Part shown: in pieces, positions 1 through 8,275 of the stretch
Numbering within the stretch: the stretch's first letter is position 1
Layout of the letters: each line of letters begins with the position of its first letter
Assembly (NCBI GenBank): GCA_913054135.1
Contig: CAJXJK010000012.1
Coordinates: forward strand, 62,001 to 126,000
Source: an uncultured Flavobacteriales bacterium
Lineage (GTDB): Bacteria > Bacteroidota > Bacteroidia > Flavobacteriales_D > Crocinitomicaceae
Direction: 5' to 3'
Length of the DNA: 64,000 nt
Made by a program: the position numbers and the translations under genes
The notes under the pieces: model-generated
Seen by the model: only the letters and a program-made list of their open reading frames with translations
What the model was told of the DNA's origin: nothing
Databases searched by the model: none

Positions 1-207
1 GTACCCTCCTAAAGGAATCCATCCAATCCCCCACTCTGTATCATTTACCTTCTTTTTGAACAATGAAAATTTCCAATCGAAAAACAAATAGAATTTCTCT
101 ACCCTCGTTTTGAATATTCGCGCTGGTATATAATGACCGAACTCGTGAAGAACAATGAGCAACGATAAACTAAGAATTAGCTGTCCAGCTTGTATTAAAA
201 TATCCAT
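1..207 (-). CDS. rseP: Site-2 protease RseP-like (M50), N-terminal fragment
   Basis: A 69-codon frame opens with ATG at 207 and runs off the left edge without a stop, so only the N-terminus is visible. An N-terminal hydrophobic helix (about residues 4-24) carries HEFGH (about residues 21-25), the zinc-binding HExxH of M50 intramembrane metalloproteases. The downstream residues ending in WIPLGGY match the conserved 'PLGGY' of the RseP family. Family members sit in the inner membrane and cut transmembrane substrates such as anti-sigma factors. The gene is incomplete, so PDZ domains and the second active-site motif cannot be checked. Family assignment is strong; the rseP orthology is inferred. 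Confidence 0.85.
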   Translation of the reverse strand, partial: MDILIQAGQLILSLSLLIVLHEFGHYIPARIFKTRVEKFYLFFDWKFSLFKKKVNDTEWGIGWIPLGGY

Positions 208-236
208 TCAAAAAAATTTAGCTTCAAAGATACGGT

Positions 237-602
237 TTATAAGTAATCGTTCGCTCTGAAATATTGGGTGATAGCTTCTTTTAACAAATACTCTTGCTCT
301 TTAGGCTTTAAAGCAGGTAAATTCTCAACCTTATCAAAGTGAGGCCAACCATCTTCGTCATCTTTGACAAACTTATAATAACCAAAGGGTTCAAGAATTG
401 TACAGATAGCAATATGCATCAAATTCATCTTCTCATCTTTCGAAAACTCTTCATATCCCTTACCTAATTCTTGAATTCCGACAAGTAACAAAATGGCATC
501 TAGTTCAAGCCCTTCTCCGAACTTTACTTCTAGCTCTTTTACCACAGCTTGATATTCAATGACGATTTTATGATCCACAAATAAACAGTTTGATGTTCGC
601 AA
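237..602 (-). CDS. Small conserved hypothetical protein
   Basis: An acidic soluble protein of up to 121 residues that I do not recognise. No signal peptide or membrane segment is seen, and the sequence reads as a compact helical domain. The start is uncertain: the longest frame begins with TTG at 602, GTG at 578 is an alternative, and no ATG lies in the first third. It is divergent from the CvpA-family gene (start 655), with about 50 bases between them. The coding frame is clean with typical codon use, so I treat it as real, function unknown. Confidence 0.6.
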   Translation of the reverse strand: MRTSNCLFVDHKIVIEYQAVVKELEVKFGEGLELDAILLLVGIQELGKGYEEFSKDEKMNLMHIAICTILEPFGYYKFVKDDEDGWPHFDKVENLPALKPKEQEYLLKEAITQYFRANDYL

Positions 603-640
603 TTAGTATTGATTTCAACGAACACTGCAAAATTCAGAAT

Positions 641-648
641 TATTTTTG
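641..648 (+). promoter_or_regulatory. -7 promoter box before cvpA-like gene
   Basis: TATTTTTG matches the Bacteroidota -7 consensus TAnnTTTG exactly and ends 6 bases before the ATG at 655, so the transcript would be essentially leaderless. No TTG sits at the ideal -33 spacing. Confidence 0.4.
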
Positions 649-654
649 TGGATA

Positions 655-1161
655 ATGAATTATCTTGACATTTTATTATTTATACCCATTGTGTATGGCG
701 CCTGGCGAGGTTTCAAAAAGGGATTTATAATTGAATTGTTCACGCTACTTGCTTTGCTTGTAGGGATCTATGCCGGAATTCATTTTTCTGATTTTATGTC
801 TGAAATTCTCAGAGAGAATCTTTCCATGACCTCTAAATATTTACCTGCCATCTCGTTCACAATTACATTTCTAGCAGTTGGCGCAATGGTTTTCTTCGGA
901 GGCAAAATGCTTGAAAAAGTTATAAAACTTGCTGCTCTGGGTCCGTTTAACAGAATTGCAGGATTAATTTTTGGAGCAACCAAAATGCTCTTCATCTTAA
1001 GTGCAGTACTCGTGATTTTTGAATCAATAGATGAAAAAAATGATTTCATCCCTCAAGATCTCAAAGACACATCTCTTTTATATGGGCCAGTAAAACACAC
1101 TTCTCTTAGTGCTATTCCAGCACTGAAATATAGTTCCCTTTTTGTCAAAACATTTCAGTAG
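655..1161 (+). CDS. CvpA family membrane protein
   Basis: A 168-residue inner-membrane protein with about four hydrophobic segments. The N-terminus (MNYLDILLFIPIVYGAWRG, then KKGF) is the typical opening of CvpA/colicin V production family proteins, with the conserved 'GxxxGF' turn. The frame extends upstream to a TTG at 646, but ATG at 655 gives the canonical family start and lies just behind a -7 box. CvpA proteins are linked to colicin V export and envelope stress; their biochemical role is unclear. It stands alone, divergent from the small gene at 237-602. Confidence 0.8.
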   Translation: MNYLDILLFIPIVYGAWRGFKKGFIIELFTLLALLVGIYAGIHFSDFMSEILRENLSMTSKYLPAISFTITFLAVGAMVFFGGKMLEKVIKLAALGPFNRIAGLIFGATKMLFILSAVLVIFESIDEKNDFIPQDLKDTSLLYGPVKHTSLSAIPALKYSSLFVKTFQ

Positions 1162-1220
1162 ATAAGCTTGTTAATTATTTGACAGCTTAATATTGTTTCG
1201 TAAATTGTGTAAGCTCAAGC

Positions 1221-1252
1221 TTGCATGCACATCTATATTAATGCTAAATTTG
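1221..1252 (+). promoter_or_regulatory. Promoter (-33 TTG, -7 TAAATTTG)
   Basis: TTG at 1221-1223, a 21-base spacer, then TAAATTTG at 1245-1252: both elements of the Bacteroidota promoter at consensus spacing. The box ends 4 bases before the ATG at 1257, predicting a leaderless transcript. Confidence 0.55.
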
Positions 1253-1256
1253 CAGT

Positions 1257-1985
1257 ATGTTAAAGAAATTTGCCTTCATTTTATCTATCGCTCTTGTCCA
1301 GCTTTCTTGGGCTCAAGAGCCAGATAATGGTGAGGTCAAAACTTTGATGACAAGAGATTATACTCTGGGTCTAAACTTTAACACATCTGGTTGGGGATTT
1401 GCATTTGATTACGGATGGCAAAAGAACTATAAATACAAACAGACTGCTGGATTCACTGCTACCAACATAAGACATCAAAAAGAACACAAGATTTACGGAG
1501 CACTATCTAACTCTAAAGGTTATTACTTAGGTAAACTAAATTCTTTGGTTTCTTTCAGACCTCATTATGGCGGAAAACTAATTTTATTTAAAGCAAAAAG
1601 AGAGAACGGAATCGAGATTTCAGCTAAGTGGTCAGCTGGTCCTTCTTTTGGACTAGTCAAACCAGTTTACCTAAAAATTGATCAAATCAATTCAAATTCA
1701 ATTGACTCAAAATATAATCCTGAGATTCATAACTCTGGAAATATCTCTTCACGCTCATCTTGGTTCAGAGGATTAGGAGAAGCGAAGATTAGACCAGGAG
1801 TATTCGGGAAATTAGGTTTCGATTTTAATTTCTCAGCATTGAAAAACGGAATATCAGGAGGAGAGTTTGGTATCATGGCGGATTATTTCCCGGGACCAGA
1901 AATTGTCGTAATGCACAATAACGATAATTCGAATTTTTATTCGGCTCTTTACTTACAATTCAATATCGGACAGAAACTGTACTAA
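1257..1985 (+). CDS. Predicted outer-membrane/secreted protein, unknown
   Basis: A 242-residue protein with a clear signal peptide ([20 protein letters not shown], cleavage near residue 19). The mature part is rich in alternating hydrophobic/aromatic strands and Gly/Asn/Ser turns and ends in an aromatic residue (...NIGQKLY), as expected for a small outer-membrane beta-barrel. I do not recognise a named family. It ends 5 bases before lipA and is probably co-transcribed with it, though no functional link is evident. The localisation is inferred from composition. Confidence 0.7.
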   Translation: MLKKFAFILSIALVQLSWAQEPDNGEVKTLMTRDYTLGLNFNTSGWGFAFDYGWQKNYKYKQTAGFTATNIRHQKEHKIYGALSNSKGYYLGKLNSLVSFRPHYGGKLILFKAKRENGIEISAKWSAGPSFGLVKPVYLKIDQINSNSIDSKYNPEIHNSGNISSRSSWFRGLGEAKIRPGVFGKLGFDFNFSALKNGISGGEFGIMADYFPGPEIVVMHNNDNSNFYSALYLQFNIGQKLY

Positions 1986-1990
1986 TTCAA

Positions 1991-2869
1991 ATGGAAACAA
2001 CTGAAAAAGTTATAGACGACAATGTCGTACGAATCAAAAAACCTAAATGGTTAAGGGTTAAACTGCCAACTGGTGAGAAGTATAAAAAAGTTCGATCACT
2101 AGTTGATGAACATCAATTACATACGATTTGTCAAAGTGGAAATTGCCCAAACATGGGTGAATGTTGGGGAGAAGGAACGGCAACCTTTATGATTCTAGGT
2201 AATATCTGTACCCGATCATGTGGATTCTGTTCTGTAAACACTGGTAAGCCACTTGATGTTGACATGTTTGAACCAGCAAAAGTAGCTCAATCAGTGAAGC
2301 TGATGGAAGTTAAACATGCGGTGATCACTTCAGTAGACAGGGATGATTTAGAAGATGGCGGAGCTGATATTTGGGTAGCAACTGTTAAGTCTATCCGAAG
2401 AAAAAGTCCTGGCACAACAATGGAAACATTAATTCCTGATTTTGCTGGAAAATGGCAAAACCTTCAAAAAATTATAGATGTTGCCCCTGAAATAGTTTCA
2501 CACAATCTTGAGACAGTAAGAAGACTAACCAAGCAAGTAAGAATTCAAGCAAAATACGACCGTAGTCTAGAAGTATTAATGAGGCTTAAAAAGGGTGGTA
2601 TGAAAACTAAATCTGGTGTAATGCTTGGATTGGGCGAAACAGAAGAAGAAATCTATGAAACTATAGATGATTTATCGGCAATTAACTGTGATGTATTAAC
2701 CCTAGGTCAATACTTACAACCTACTCCAAAACATTTGCCGGTTGCAGAATTTGTTCCTCCCGAAAAATTTGATGAATACAGAGAATATGCACTGAAAAAA
2801 GGATTCAGATTTGTCGAATCCGGGCCACTTGTCCGCTCATCTTACCATGCTGAAAAGCACTTATTTTGA
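1991..2869 (+). CDS. lipA: Lipoyl synthase
   Basis: Radical SAM enzyme that inserts two sulfurs at C6 and C8 of octanoyl groups on lipoyl domains of pyruvate and 2-oxoglutarate dehydrogenases and the glycine cleavage H protein. Both [4Fe-4S] sites are visible: the auxiliary cluster cysteines C47, C52, C58 ([12 protein letters not shown]) and the radical-SAM CxxxCxxC at C73, C77, C80 (CTRSCGFC). The C-terminal RSSYHA segment holds the conserved serine that ligates the auxiliary cluster. At 292 residues it has family-typical length. It follows the preceding outer-membrane gene by 5 bases. No lipB lies nearby. Confidence 0.97.
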   Translation: METTEKVIDDNVVRIKKPKWLRVKLPTGEKYKKVRSLVDEHQLHTICQSGNCPNMGECWGEGTATFMILGNICTRSCGFCSVNTGKPLDVDMFEPAKVAQSVKLMEVKHAVITSVDRDDLEDGGADIWVATVKSIRRKSPGTTMETLIPDFAGKWQNLQKIIDVAPEIVSHNLETVRRLTKQVRIQAKYDRSLEVLMRLKKGGMKTKSGVMLGLGETEEEIYETIDDLSAINCDVLTLGQYLQPTPKHLPVAEFVPPEKFDEYREYALKKGFRFVESGPLVRSSYHAEKHLF

Positions 2870-2874
2870 AGGGC

Positions 2875-2905
2875 TTAGAACAATATTGAAATTCTATTGT
2901 TCTAA
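2875..2905 (+). repeat. Perfect 11-bp inverted repeat behind lipA
   Basis: TTAGAACAATA (2875-2885), a 9-base loop, then TATTGTTCTAA (2895-2905) form a perfect AU-rich hairpin 5 bases after the lipA stop. No U-tract follows, so it is not a standard intrinsic terminator; it may end or protect the lipA mRNA 3' end. The rest of the gap to 3045 shows no gene. Confidence 0.5.
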
Positions 2906-3044
2906 TCTATGAACAGAAAACGCAAATTTTTAGGTTTTAGATGTGTATAAAAAAGGATCTTTTTGAGCCACTAATTTAAAGGTGATTAAGAAGTTTGTAC
3001 TATATTAGTGCCTAGAAAAAATCGTCCAGTCGAAAATTTACAAT

Positions 3045-6000
3045 ATGAAAAAGAATTTAATTCTATTAGGATCGCTTCCAATTGCTTTATTAGCAGGGAC
3101 TTTCGCTCTTAATTCAAACACACCAGAAGAAGGTGTTTATGAATCAAGAAGCAGTTCAAGTTTAGTTAATGTCAATGGAGCGTCAGGCATGCAAGAACTT
3201 CAAAGCATGCTGTTAGGAGAATATACTCGTGAAGATTACATGAGAGTATTCGCAGAAGCAAAGGCTATGCCTGAAAACAGAGCTTCAGTTACTTGGAACT
3301 CTCACGGACCTGACAATGTTGGTGGTAGAACAAGAGCGATATTAATTGACAATCAAGATTTCACTCATATCTATGCCGGTTCAGTATCAGGTGGATTATA
3401 CGAATCAAATGACAGAGCTAATTTCTGGACACCTGTTGTAGAGTTTTCTGACAACTTAGCTGTTTCTTCAATGTGTCAAACACTTGACGGAACAATGTAT
3501 GTTGCAACTGGTCATCAAAGAGATGATGCTGCCGGAGTTCAAGAAGCTTCAGCTGGTGCAAACGGAAACGGAGTTTATGTTAAGAACAGTGACGGAACAT
3601 TTTCAAGTGTTTCAGGAACTGAAGGTTTCTTATATGTAAACGAAATTGTTGCAGATACAGTTCATAATATCGTCTGGATGGCAACTCAAGATGGACTTAA
3701 GAAATATAATCCTTTAGATGGATCTATTACTGGAATGGAAACTGCAAACGGAATTCCAGCTTCACACAATGGTCAGTGTACTGCTTTATCAATCGCACCA
3801 GATGGTGGAGCTATGGTAGCAGCAATGGCATCAAACGGAACGTTTATTTCTGAAGACAATGGAACTACTTGGGAGAAAGTAAGTACTGGTTCTGGTACCG
3901 TTTCTTCTAACCCAATTCCTTCAAGCTTTAGTAGAGTTGAGTATGCAGTTTCTCATGAAAGAGATGAAACTACTGGTGATTACTTCATTTACGCTTCTTG
4001 TGCAACTTCAGTGTTAAGTGGAGTTTATATGTCAGAAAATAACGGGCGTGATTGGTCACAAATTGCTCCGGCAAATGATGGTCAACCTGGTTCTTTCTCT
4101 CCTTTCTCAACTGGATCTGGAAATGGACAAGGAACTTATAACAACATTATTACAGCAGTTAAAGGAAACCACAAGAAATTAATCCTTGGTGGTATTGACA
4201 CTTACTCTTGGGCAACTACAGGTAACTGGACTCAACTTTCTCAATGGTTTTTACCTCCGCAATCTGATCAATACGTTCACGCGGATAACCACGAAATGAA
4301 ATGGGATAAGTACGGTCGTCTTTATGTAGGTAATGACGGTGGAATCCAAATTTCTGATGATGAAGGTGAAACTTTCTTCCCAGCAAATAGAGGATATAAC
4401 GCTACACAATTCTACGCTATTGGTGTTTCAGCTCACGGTGATGTGATTGGTGGAACTCAAGATAACGGAACACAAGCTAATTACCATGACAATTCTACAT
4501 GGCATGAGTTTGAAGAAGTTGGTGGTGGTGATGGATTCTCTTCTGAGATCTCATTTATCAATAGAAACTTATTAATGTCTTCAGTTTACCATGGTGCAGT
4601 TGTAAGATCTGCAGATAGAGGAGAAAACTCTACTTTATTCGTACCAGACGAGTTTGCTCCTGACACAAACGGAGATAACATTAACTGTTCTCCAGGATCT
4701 ACATCTTCAGGTGAAGGTTGTGGACAGTTCTTCACAAACTTTAAATTATGGGAAAATCCAAATGATTTGAATTCTAAAGATTCTATTTCATATATCCCTT
4801 CTCAATCATATAACATTGGAGATACGATTTTCATTCCTTCAATGACTTCACAAGTGAACATTAATCACATTGCAACTTTCGTTAACACTTATGATGATAC
4901 ATTAAATTTCAATGCAGGATTGACAGCTGATGATTCAATTATTACTTCAGTAGTTGGTACAGATTATAACTTGGCTGTATTTGATTATACTATCATTACA
5001 GGTGCACATCCTCTTGCTGCAGGAGATTCACTTTACATTGTTGGTATTGACACAATCGTAGTTGATGCAACTAACACAATTGATCACTATTTTGGAACAA
5101 ACCCTGCTGAGCCAGGAGAAGTTGTTGATATGGGTAACGAGCCACAGGTTTACGGAATCTCATGGGATACTTTATTAGTTCAAGATACTTACCAATCATG
5201 GTTTGCAATTGGACTTGGTGGATCTGATGGTGTTTGGATGACAAGAAATGCACTTAGATTTTCAGCAAGCGCTTCTGAATGGTTTAAAGTAACTGATGTT
5301 CCCGGTACAGTAAGTACAATGGAATTCTCAAGAGACGGTAACCACTTATTCATTGGTACTTGGAATGGTAAGCTTTATAGATTAAGCGGATTTGGAGATG
5401 TTTATTCTCCTGCCAAAGAAGATGATCCTTTAACAGGAGCTGTTGCAGATACATTAATTGACATCAATGAAGTTGTTGTTCAATCTAACTTGGTAACAAC
5501 TCTTACTGACATTGGAACATTTAGCGGTAGCCCAGTTACTGGAATTGCTGTTGAAGATGACCCTACGCATGTTGTTGTAACTCTTGGTGGATTCTCTGGA
5601 TCTGGAAAAATTCAAGAGTCAACTGATGCTTTAGGTGTTTCAGGATCTTCATTCTCTTCAGCTGCTGGAGATTTACCAAACGGTTTACCTGCATTCTCTG
5701 TAGTAATGGTTGACCCTGACACTTGGATTGTTGGTACTCTTTTAGGAGCTTATATTACTGAAAACGGAACTGCTGGTTCTCCAACTTGGGAAAATTGCTC
5801 AGGTGGAATTGGAAACACTGCAGTTTACGATCTTAAAATCAACTGGAGAACTTGGGATGAAGGATGTTTCAGACCAAATGAAGTTTACGCAGGTACTTAC
5901 GGAAGAGGAATCTGGAGTACAGCTGATTACTTGTCTACTCCTTCAGAGCAAGACAATTTAACTACTGCTAAGTTTATTCCAAATATCAATGTGTATCCTA

Positions 6001-6230
6001 ACCCTATGTCGGATCAAGGAAACATTGGATTCTCATTAGAGAATGCTGGAAACGTAAACGTTCAAATCTTTAACCTTAACGGACAGTTAGTAAGAGAGAT
6101 TAAAGAAGGAAACTTACCAGCAGGTAATAACAATATTCAGTTCAATGCTGATGACTTAACTAAAGGAACTTATATCATCAGATTACAAGCTGGTGAGAGA
6201 GTTGAAACTTCTAAGTTTATCAAGCATTAG
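3045..6230 (+). CDS. T9SS-secreted BNR/sialidase-fold repeat protein
   Basis: A 1061-residue exported protein. Signal peptide at residues 1-22 (MKKNLILLGSLPIALLAGTFA). The body has repeated Asp-box-like segments (e.g. SNDRANFW, SEDNGTTWE, SENNGRDWS, SDDEGETFF), typical of beta-propeller BNR/VPS10-like domains. An interruption of unclear fold lies around residues 550-730. The last ~75 residues, from INVYPNP onward and ending in TSKFIKH, are a type A sorting domain that targets the protein to the type IX secretion system for surface attachment or release. No catalytic residues can be assigned. A strong intrinsic terminator follows, so it is transcribed alone. Confidence 0.88.
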   Translation: MKKNLILLGSLPIALLAGTFALNSNTPEEGVYESRSSSSLVNVNGASGMQELQSMLLGEYTREDYMRVFAEAKAMPENRASVTWNSHGPDNVGGRTRAILIDNQDFTHIYAGSVSGGLYESNDRANFWTPVVEFSDNLAVSSMCQTLDGTMYVATGHQRDDAAGVQEASAGANGNGVYVKNSDGTFSSVSGTEGFLYVNEIVADTVHNIVWMATQDGLKKYNPLDGSITGMETANGIPASHNGQCTALSIAPDGGAMVAAMASNGTFISEDNGTTWEKVSTGSGTVSSNPIPSSFSRVEYAVSHERDETTGDYFIYASCATSVLSGVYMSENNGRDWSQIAPANDGQPGSFSPFSTGSGNGQGTYNNIITAVKGNHKKLILGGIDTYSWATTGNWTQLSQWFLPPQSDQYVHADNHEMKWDKYGRLYVGNDGGIQISDDEGETFFPANRGYNATQFYAIGVSAHGDVIGGTQDNGTQANYHDNSTWHEFEEVGGGDGFSSEISFINRNLLMSSVYHGAVVRSADRGENSTLFVPDEFAPDTNGDNINCSPGSTSSGEGCGQFFTNFKLWENPNDLNSKDSISYIPSQSYNIGDTIFIPSMTSQVNINHIATFVNTYDDTLNFNAGLTADDSIITSVVGTDYNLAVFDYTIITGAHPLAAGDSLYIVGIDTIVVDATNTIDHYFGTNPAEPGEVVDMGNEPQVYGISWDTLLVQDTYQSWFAIGLGGSDGVWMTRNALRFSASASEWFKVTDVPGTVSTMEFSRDGNHLFIGTWNGKLYRLSGFGDVYSPAKEDDPLTGAVADTLIDINEVVVQSNLVTTLTDIGTFSGSPVTGIAVEDDPTHVVVTLGGFSGSGKIQESTDALGVSGSSFSSAAGDLPNGLPAFSVVMVDPDTWIVGTLLGAYITENGTAGSPTWENCSGGIGNTAVYDLKINWRTWDEGCFRPNEVYAGTYGRGIWSTADYLSTPSEQDNLTTAKFIPNINVYPNPMSDQGNIGFSLENAGNVNVQIFNLNGQLVREIKEGNLPAGNNNIQFNADDLTKGTYIIRLQAGERVETSKFIKH

Positions 6231-6250
6231 AATTATTTAAAAAAATTAAA

Positions 6251-6283
6251 GGTTGGTCATTCATTTGGCCAACCTTTTTTTTT
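6251..6283 (+). terminator. Intrinsic terminator after BNR protein
   Basis: GGTTGGTC (6251-6258), 8-base loop, GGCCAACC (6267-6274), then nine T. It lies 20 bases after the 6230 stop and ends that transcription unit. Confidence 0.9.
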
Positions 6284-6284
6284 G

Positions 6285-6292
6285 CATTTTTG
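6285..6292 (+). promoter_or_regulatory. Possible -7 box for the glycosyltransferase operon
   Basis: CATTTTTG matches TAnnTTTG at 7 of 8 positions, immediately behind the terminator T-run and 26 bases before the ATG at 6319. A terminator-promoter junction is inferred; no well-spaced -33 element was found. Confidence 0.3.
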
Positions 6293-6318
6293 TAAGGAAA
6301 CAACCCTATTTACGACTT

Positions 6319-7848
6319 ATGGTTTTACTAAAACCAATGAGCTTAACAGTACTAATAATTTTTGCCCTTTGCATGGGCTTTATTTTCGTGTACAGCCTTG
6401 TTCAGTTAAGTCTCATTATTAATTACGTTCGTTCAAAAAAAGCTACTGCAAGTAAAGAGACTTCTAAGAAGGTTCTTAGCGAAGACGAACTTCCTGTTCT
6501 TACAGTTCAACTTCCGGTCTACAATGAGCTCTATGTAGTAGAAAGACTAATAGAATGTGTTTGTGAATTCGATTATCCGAAATCAAAATTAGAAATACAG
6601 GTTTTAGACGATTCTACTGATGAATCAATTGAAATTATTGCTAACAAGGTTAAAGTATTTCAATTGCAGGGGTTTGACATTCAACATATCAGACGTCCTG
6701 AGAGAATCGGCTATAAAGCGGGCGCCCTGAAGTATGGAACAGCTCTTTGCAAAGGGGAGTTTATTGCGATCTTTGATGCCGACTTTCTTCCTAACCGAGA
6801 TTTCTTAAAAACGGCCCTACCCCATTTCAGTGATGACAATGTCGGCGTAGTTCAATCTAAATGGGAATACACCAATGCAGATTATTCTTTCTTGACAAAA
6901 GTACAAGCCTTTGGTTTGAATGCTCATTTCTCTATTGAACAAGTAGGAAGAAATTATGGTGATCACTTCATCAATTTCAATGGCACAGCTGGTATTTGGA
7001 GAAAGACTTGTATTGAAGATGCCGGAGGATGGCACTCAGATACGCTTACCGAAGATTTAGACTTGAGCTACAGAGCTCAACTTAAGAATTGGAAATTCAT
7101 TTACCGCGAAGAGATAGGTTCTCCTTCAGAGTTGCCGGTAGAAATTAACGCCCTTAAGGCTCAGCAATTCAGATGGACAAAAGGTGCCGCCGAATGCGTG
7201 AGAAAAAACCTATTCAAGGTGCTAAGAGCTAAGAATGTAAATCTCAAAACGAAGATTCATGCTTCTTTTCATTTAATGAACAGTTCTATATTCCTATTTA
7301 TTTTGACACTTAGCTTATTAAGCTTACCACTAATCTTAGTAAAACCGCTCTATCCTGAATTTGATTTTATTTTAAAATTGTCTGCAATATTTATGATCTC
7401 TTGGGTTATTCTGGGATTGTTTTATTGGGTATCCTATTCATATAACAAGCAAAACAAAATGCAACTTCTTGGAAGTTTCATTTGGAAATTCCCGCTCTTC
7501 TTGAGCATATCAATGGGGCTTGGGCTTCATAACGCACTGGCAGTCTTTGAGGGATATATCGGTAAGAAAAGTCCGTTTATTCGAACGCCCAAATTCAATA
7601 TTCAAGAAAAAGGAGACAAATGGGAAAACAATAAATACAATGTCAAGAAAGTTGGCATACTTACCTATTTTGAAGGCATCCTATTTTTATACTTTGTTTT
7701 CGCTTTTGAAAAAGCAATTGAATATGCCGATTATGGTATGATGCCTCTACTTTTGTTTTTAATTGTAGGATATGGAGTGGTGTTCTTCTCTTCAATATTT
7801 CATTGGAAAAAATCATCTAAAACTGTGAGCTATGGTCAAGCTTTTTAG
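6319..7848 (+). CDS. Processive family 2 glycosyltransferase
   Basis: A 509-residue membrane glycosyltransferase of the cellulose-synthase-like GT2 group. N-terminal TM helix (~8-36); the catalytic domain carries all processive-GT signatures: DD (97-98), DxD within FDADF (152-156), TED (244-246) and QQFRW (282-286); then about four C-terminal TM helices (from ~330). Such enzymes polymerise or transfer sugars from UDP-sugars at the cytoplasmic face and pass the product across the membrane; donor and product cannot be read. The frame extends to a TTG at 6253, but that lies inside the upstream terminator, so ATG 6319 (or 6337) is preferred. It overlaps the next gene by 17 bases and heads a four-gene envelope operon. 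Confidence 0.88.
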   Translation: MVLLKPMSLTVLIIFALCMGFIFVYSLVQLSLIINYVRSKKATASKETSKKVLSEDELPVLTVQLPVYNELYVVERLIECVCEFDYPKSKLEIQVLDDSTDESIEIIANKVKVFQLQGFDIQHIRRPERIGYKAGALKYGTALCKGEFIAIFDADFLPNRDFLKTALPHFSDDNVGVVQSKWEYTNADYSFLTKVQAFGLNAHFSIEQVGRNYGDHFINFNGTAGIWRKTCIEDAGGWHSDTLTEDLDLSYRAQLKNWKFIYREEIGSPSELPVEINALKAQQFRWTKGAAECVRKNLFKVLRAKNVNLKTKIHASFHLMNSSIFLFILTLSLLSLPLILVKPLYPEFDFILKLSAIFMISWVILGLFYWVSYSYNKQNKMQLLGSFIWKFPLFLSISMGLGLHNALAVFEGYIGKKSPFIRTPKFNIQEKGDKWENNKYNVKKVGILTYFEGILFLYFVFAFEKAIEYADYGMMPLLLFLIVGYGVVFFSSIFHWKKSSKTVSYGQAF

Positions 7849-8275
7849 CATCCTACTTCTTGGCTTTCTCATTGCTCCGCCTAATGAAGTGGAGAAAGAT
7901 GATAACTGCACTCTTTCTGTAGAATTTTCAAATTTTAGATCTCAAGAGGGAAAGCTATTCATCTTTATTTATAATTACGAAAATCAATACCCTAAAAACC
8001 CTTACAAGTATTACTCTGTAGACAAAAGCTTAGTACGAAATAGCCGACTTTTAGTCAATATTAATGATTTGTCTAAGGGCAAATATGCGATTTCAATTAT
8101 TGATGACGAAAACAGTAATGAAGATTTAGATAGGTTTTTAGGTATTCCTACTGAGGGATATGGATTCTCAAATAATGTGCGTCCAATGCTTTCAATGCCT
8201 GATTATGAGGAGTTAATCTTTGATTTGAACCAAAAATGGCTTAAACTTGATTTAGAATTACAATACGCTTTATGA
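7832..8275 (+). CDS. DUF2141 domain secreted protein
   Basis: A 147-residue protein: short N-terminal hydrophobic signal (~1-15) followed by one DUF2141 domain. Diagnostic segments are GKYAISIIDDENSNEDLD and LGIPTEGYGFSNN, matching the family pattern of an HDEN-like turn followed by GIPxEGYGFSNN. DUF2141 proteins are small predicted periplasmic/outer-membrane-associated beta-sandwich proteins with no known biochemical role. It begins 17 bases inside the glycosyltransferase gene and ends by ATGA overlap with the next, so it is certainly co-translated with the operon and probably works in the same envelope pathway (inference). Confidence 0.85.
   Translation: MVKLFSILLLGFLIAPPNEVEKDDNCTLSVEFSNFRSQEGKLFIFIYNYENQYPKNPYKYYSVDKSLVRNSRLLVNINDLSKGKYAISIIDDENSNEDLDRFLGIPTEGYGFSNNVRPMLSMPDYEELIFDLNQKWLKLDLELQYAL

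Noticed and set aside
6253-6318. Upstream extension of the GT2 glycosyltransferase from TTG
   Set aside because: It starts inside the terminator stem of the previous gene and adds no family sequence.
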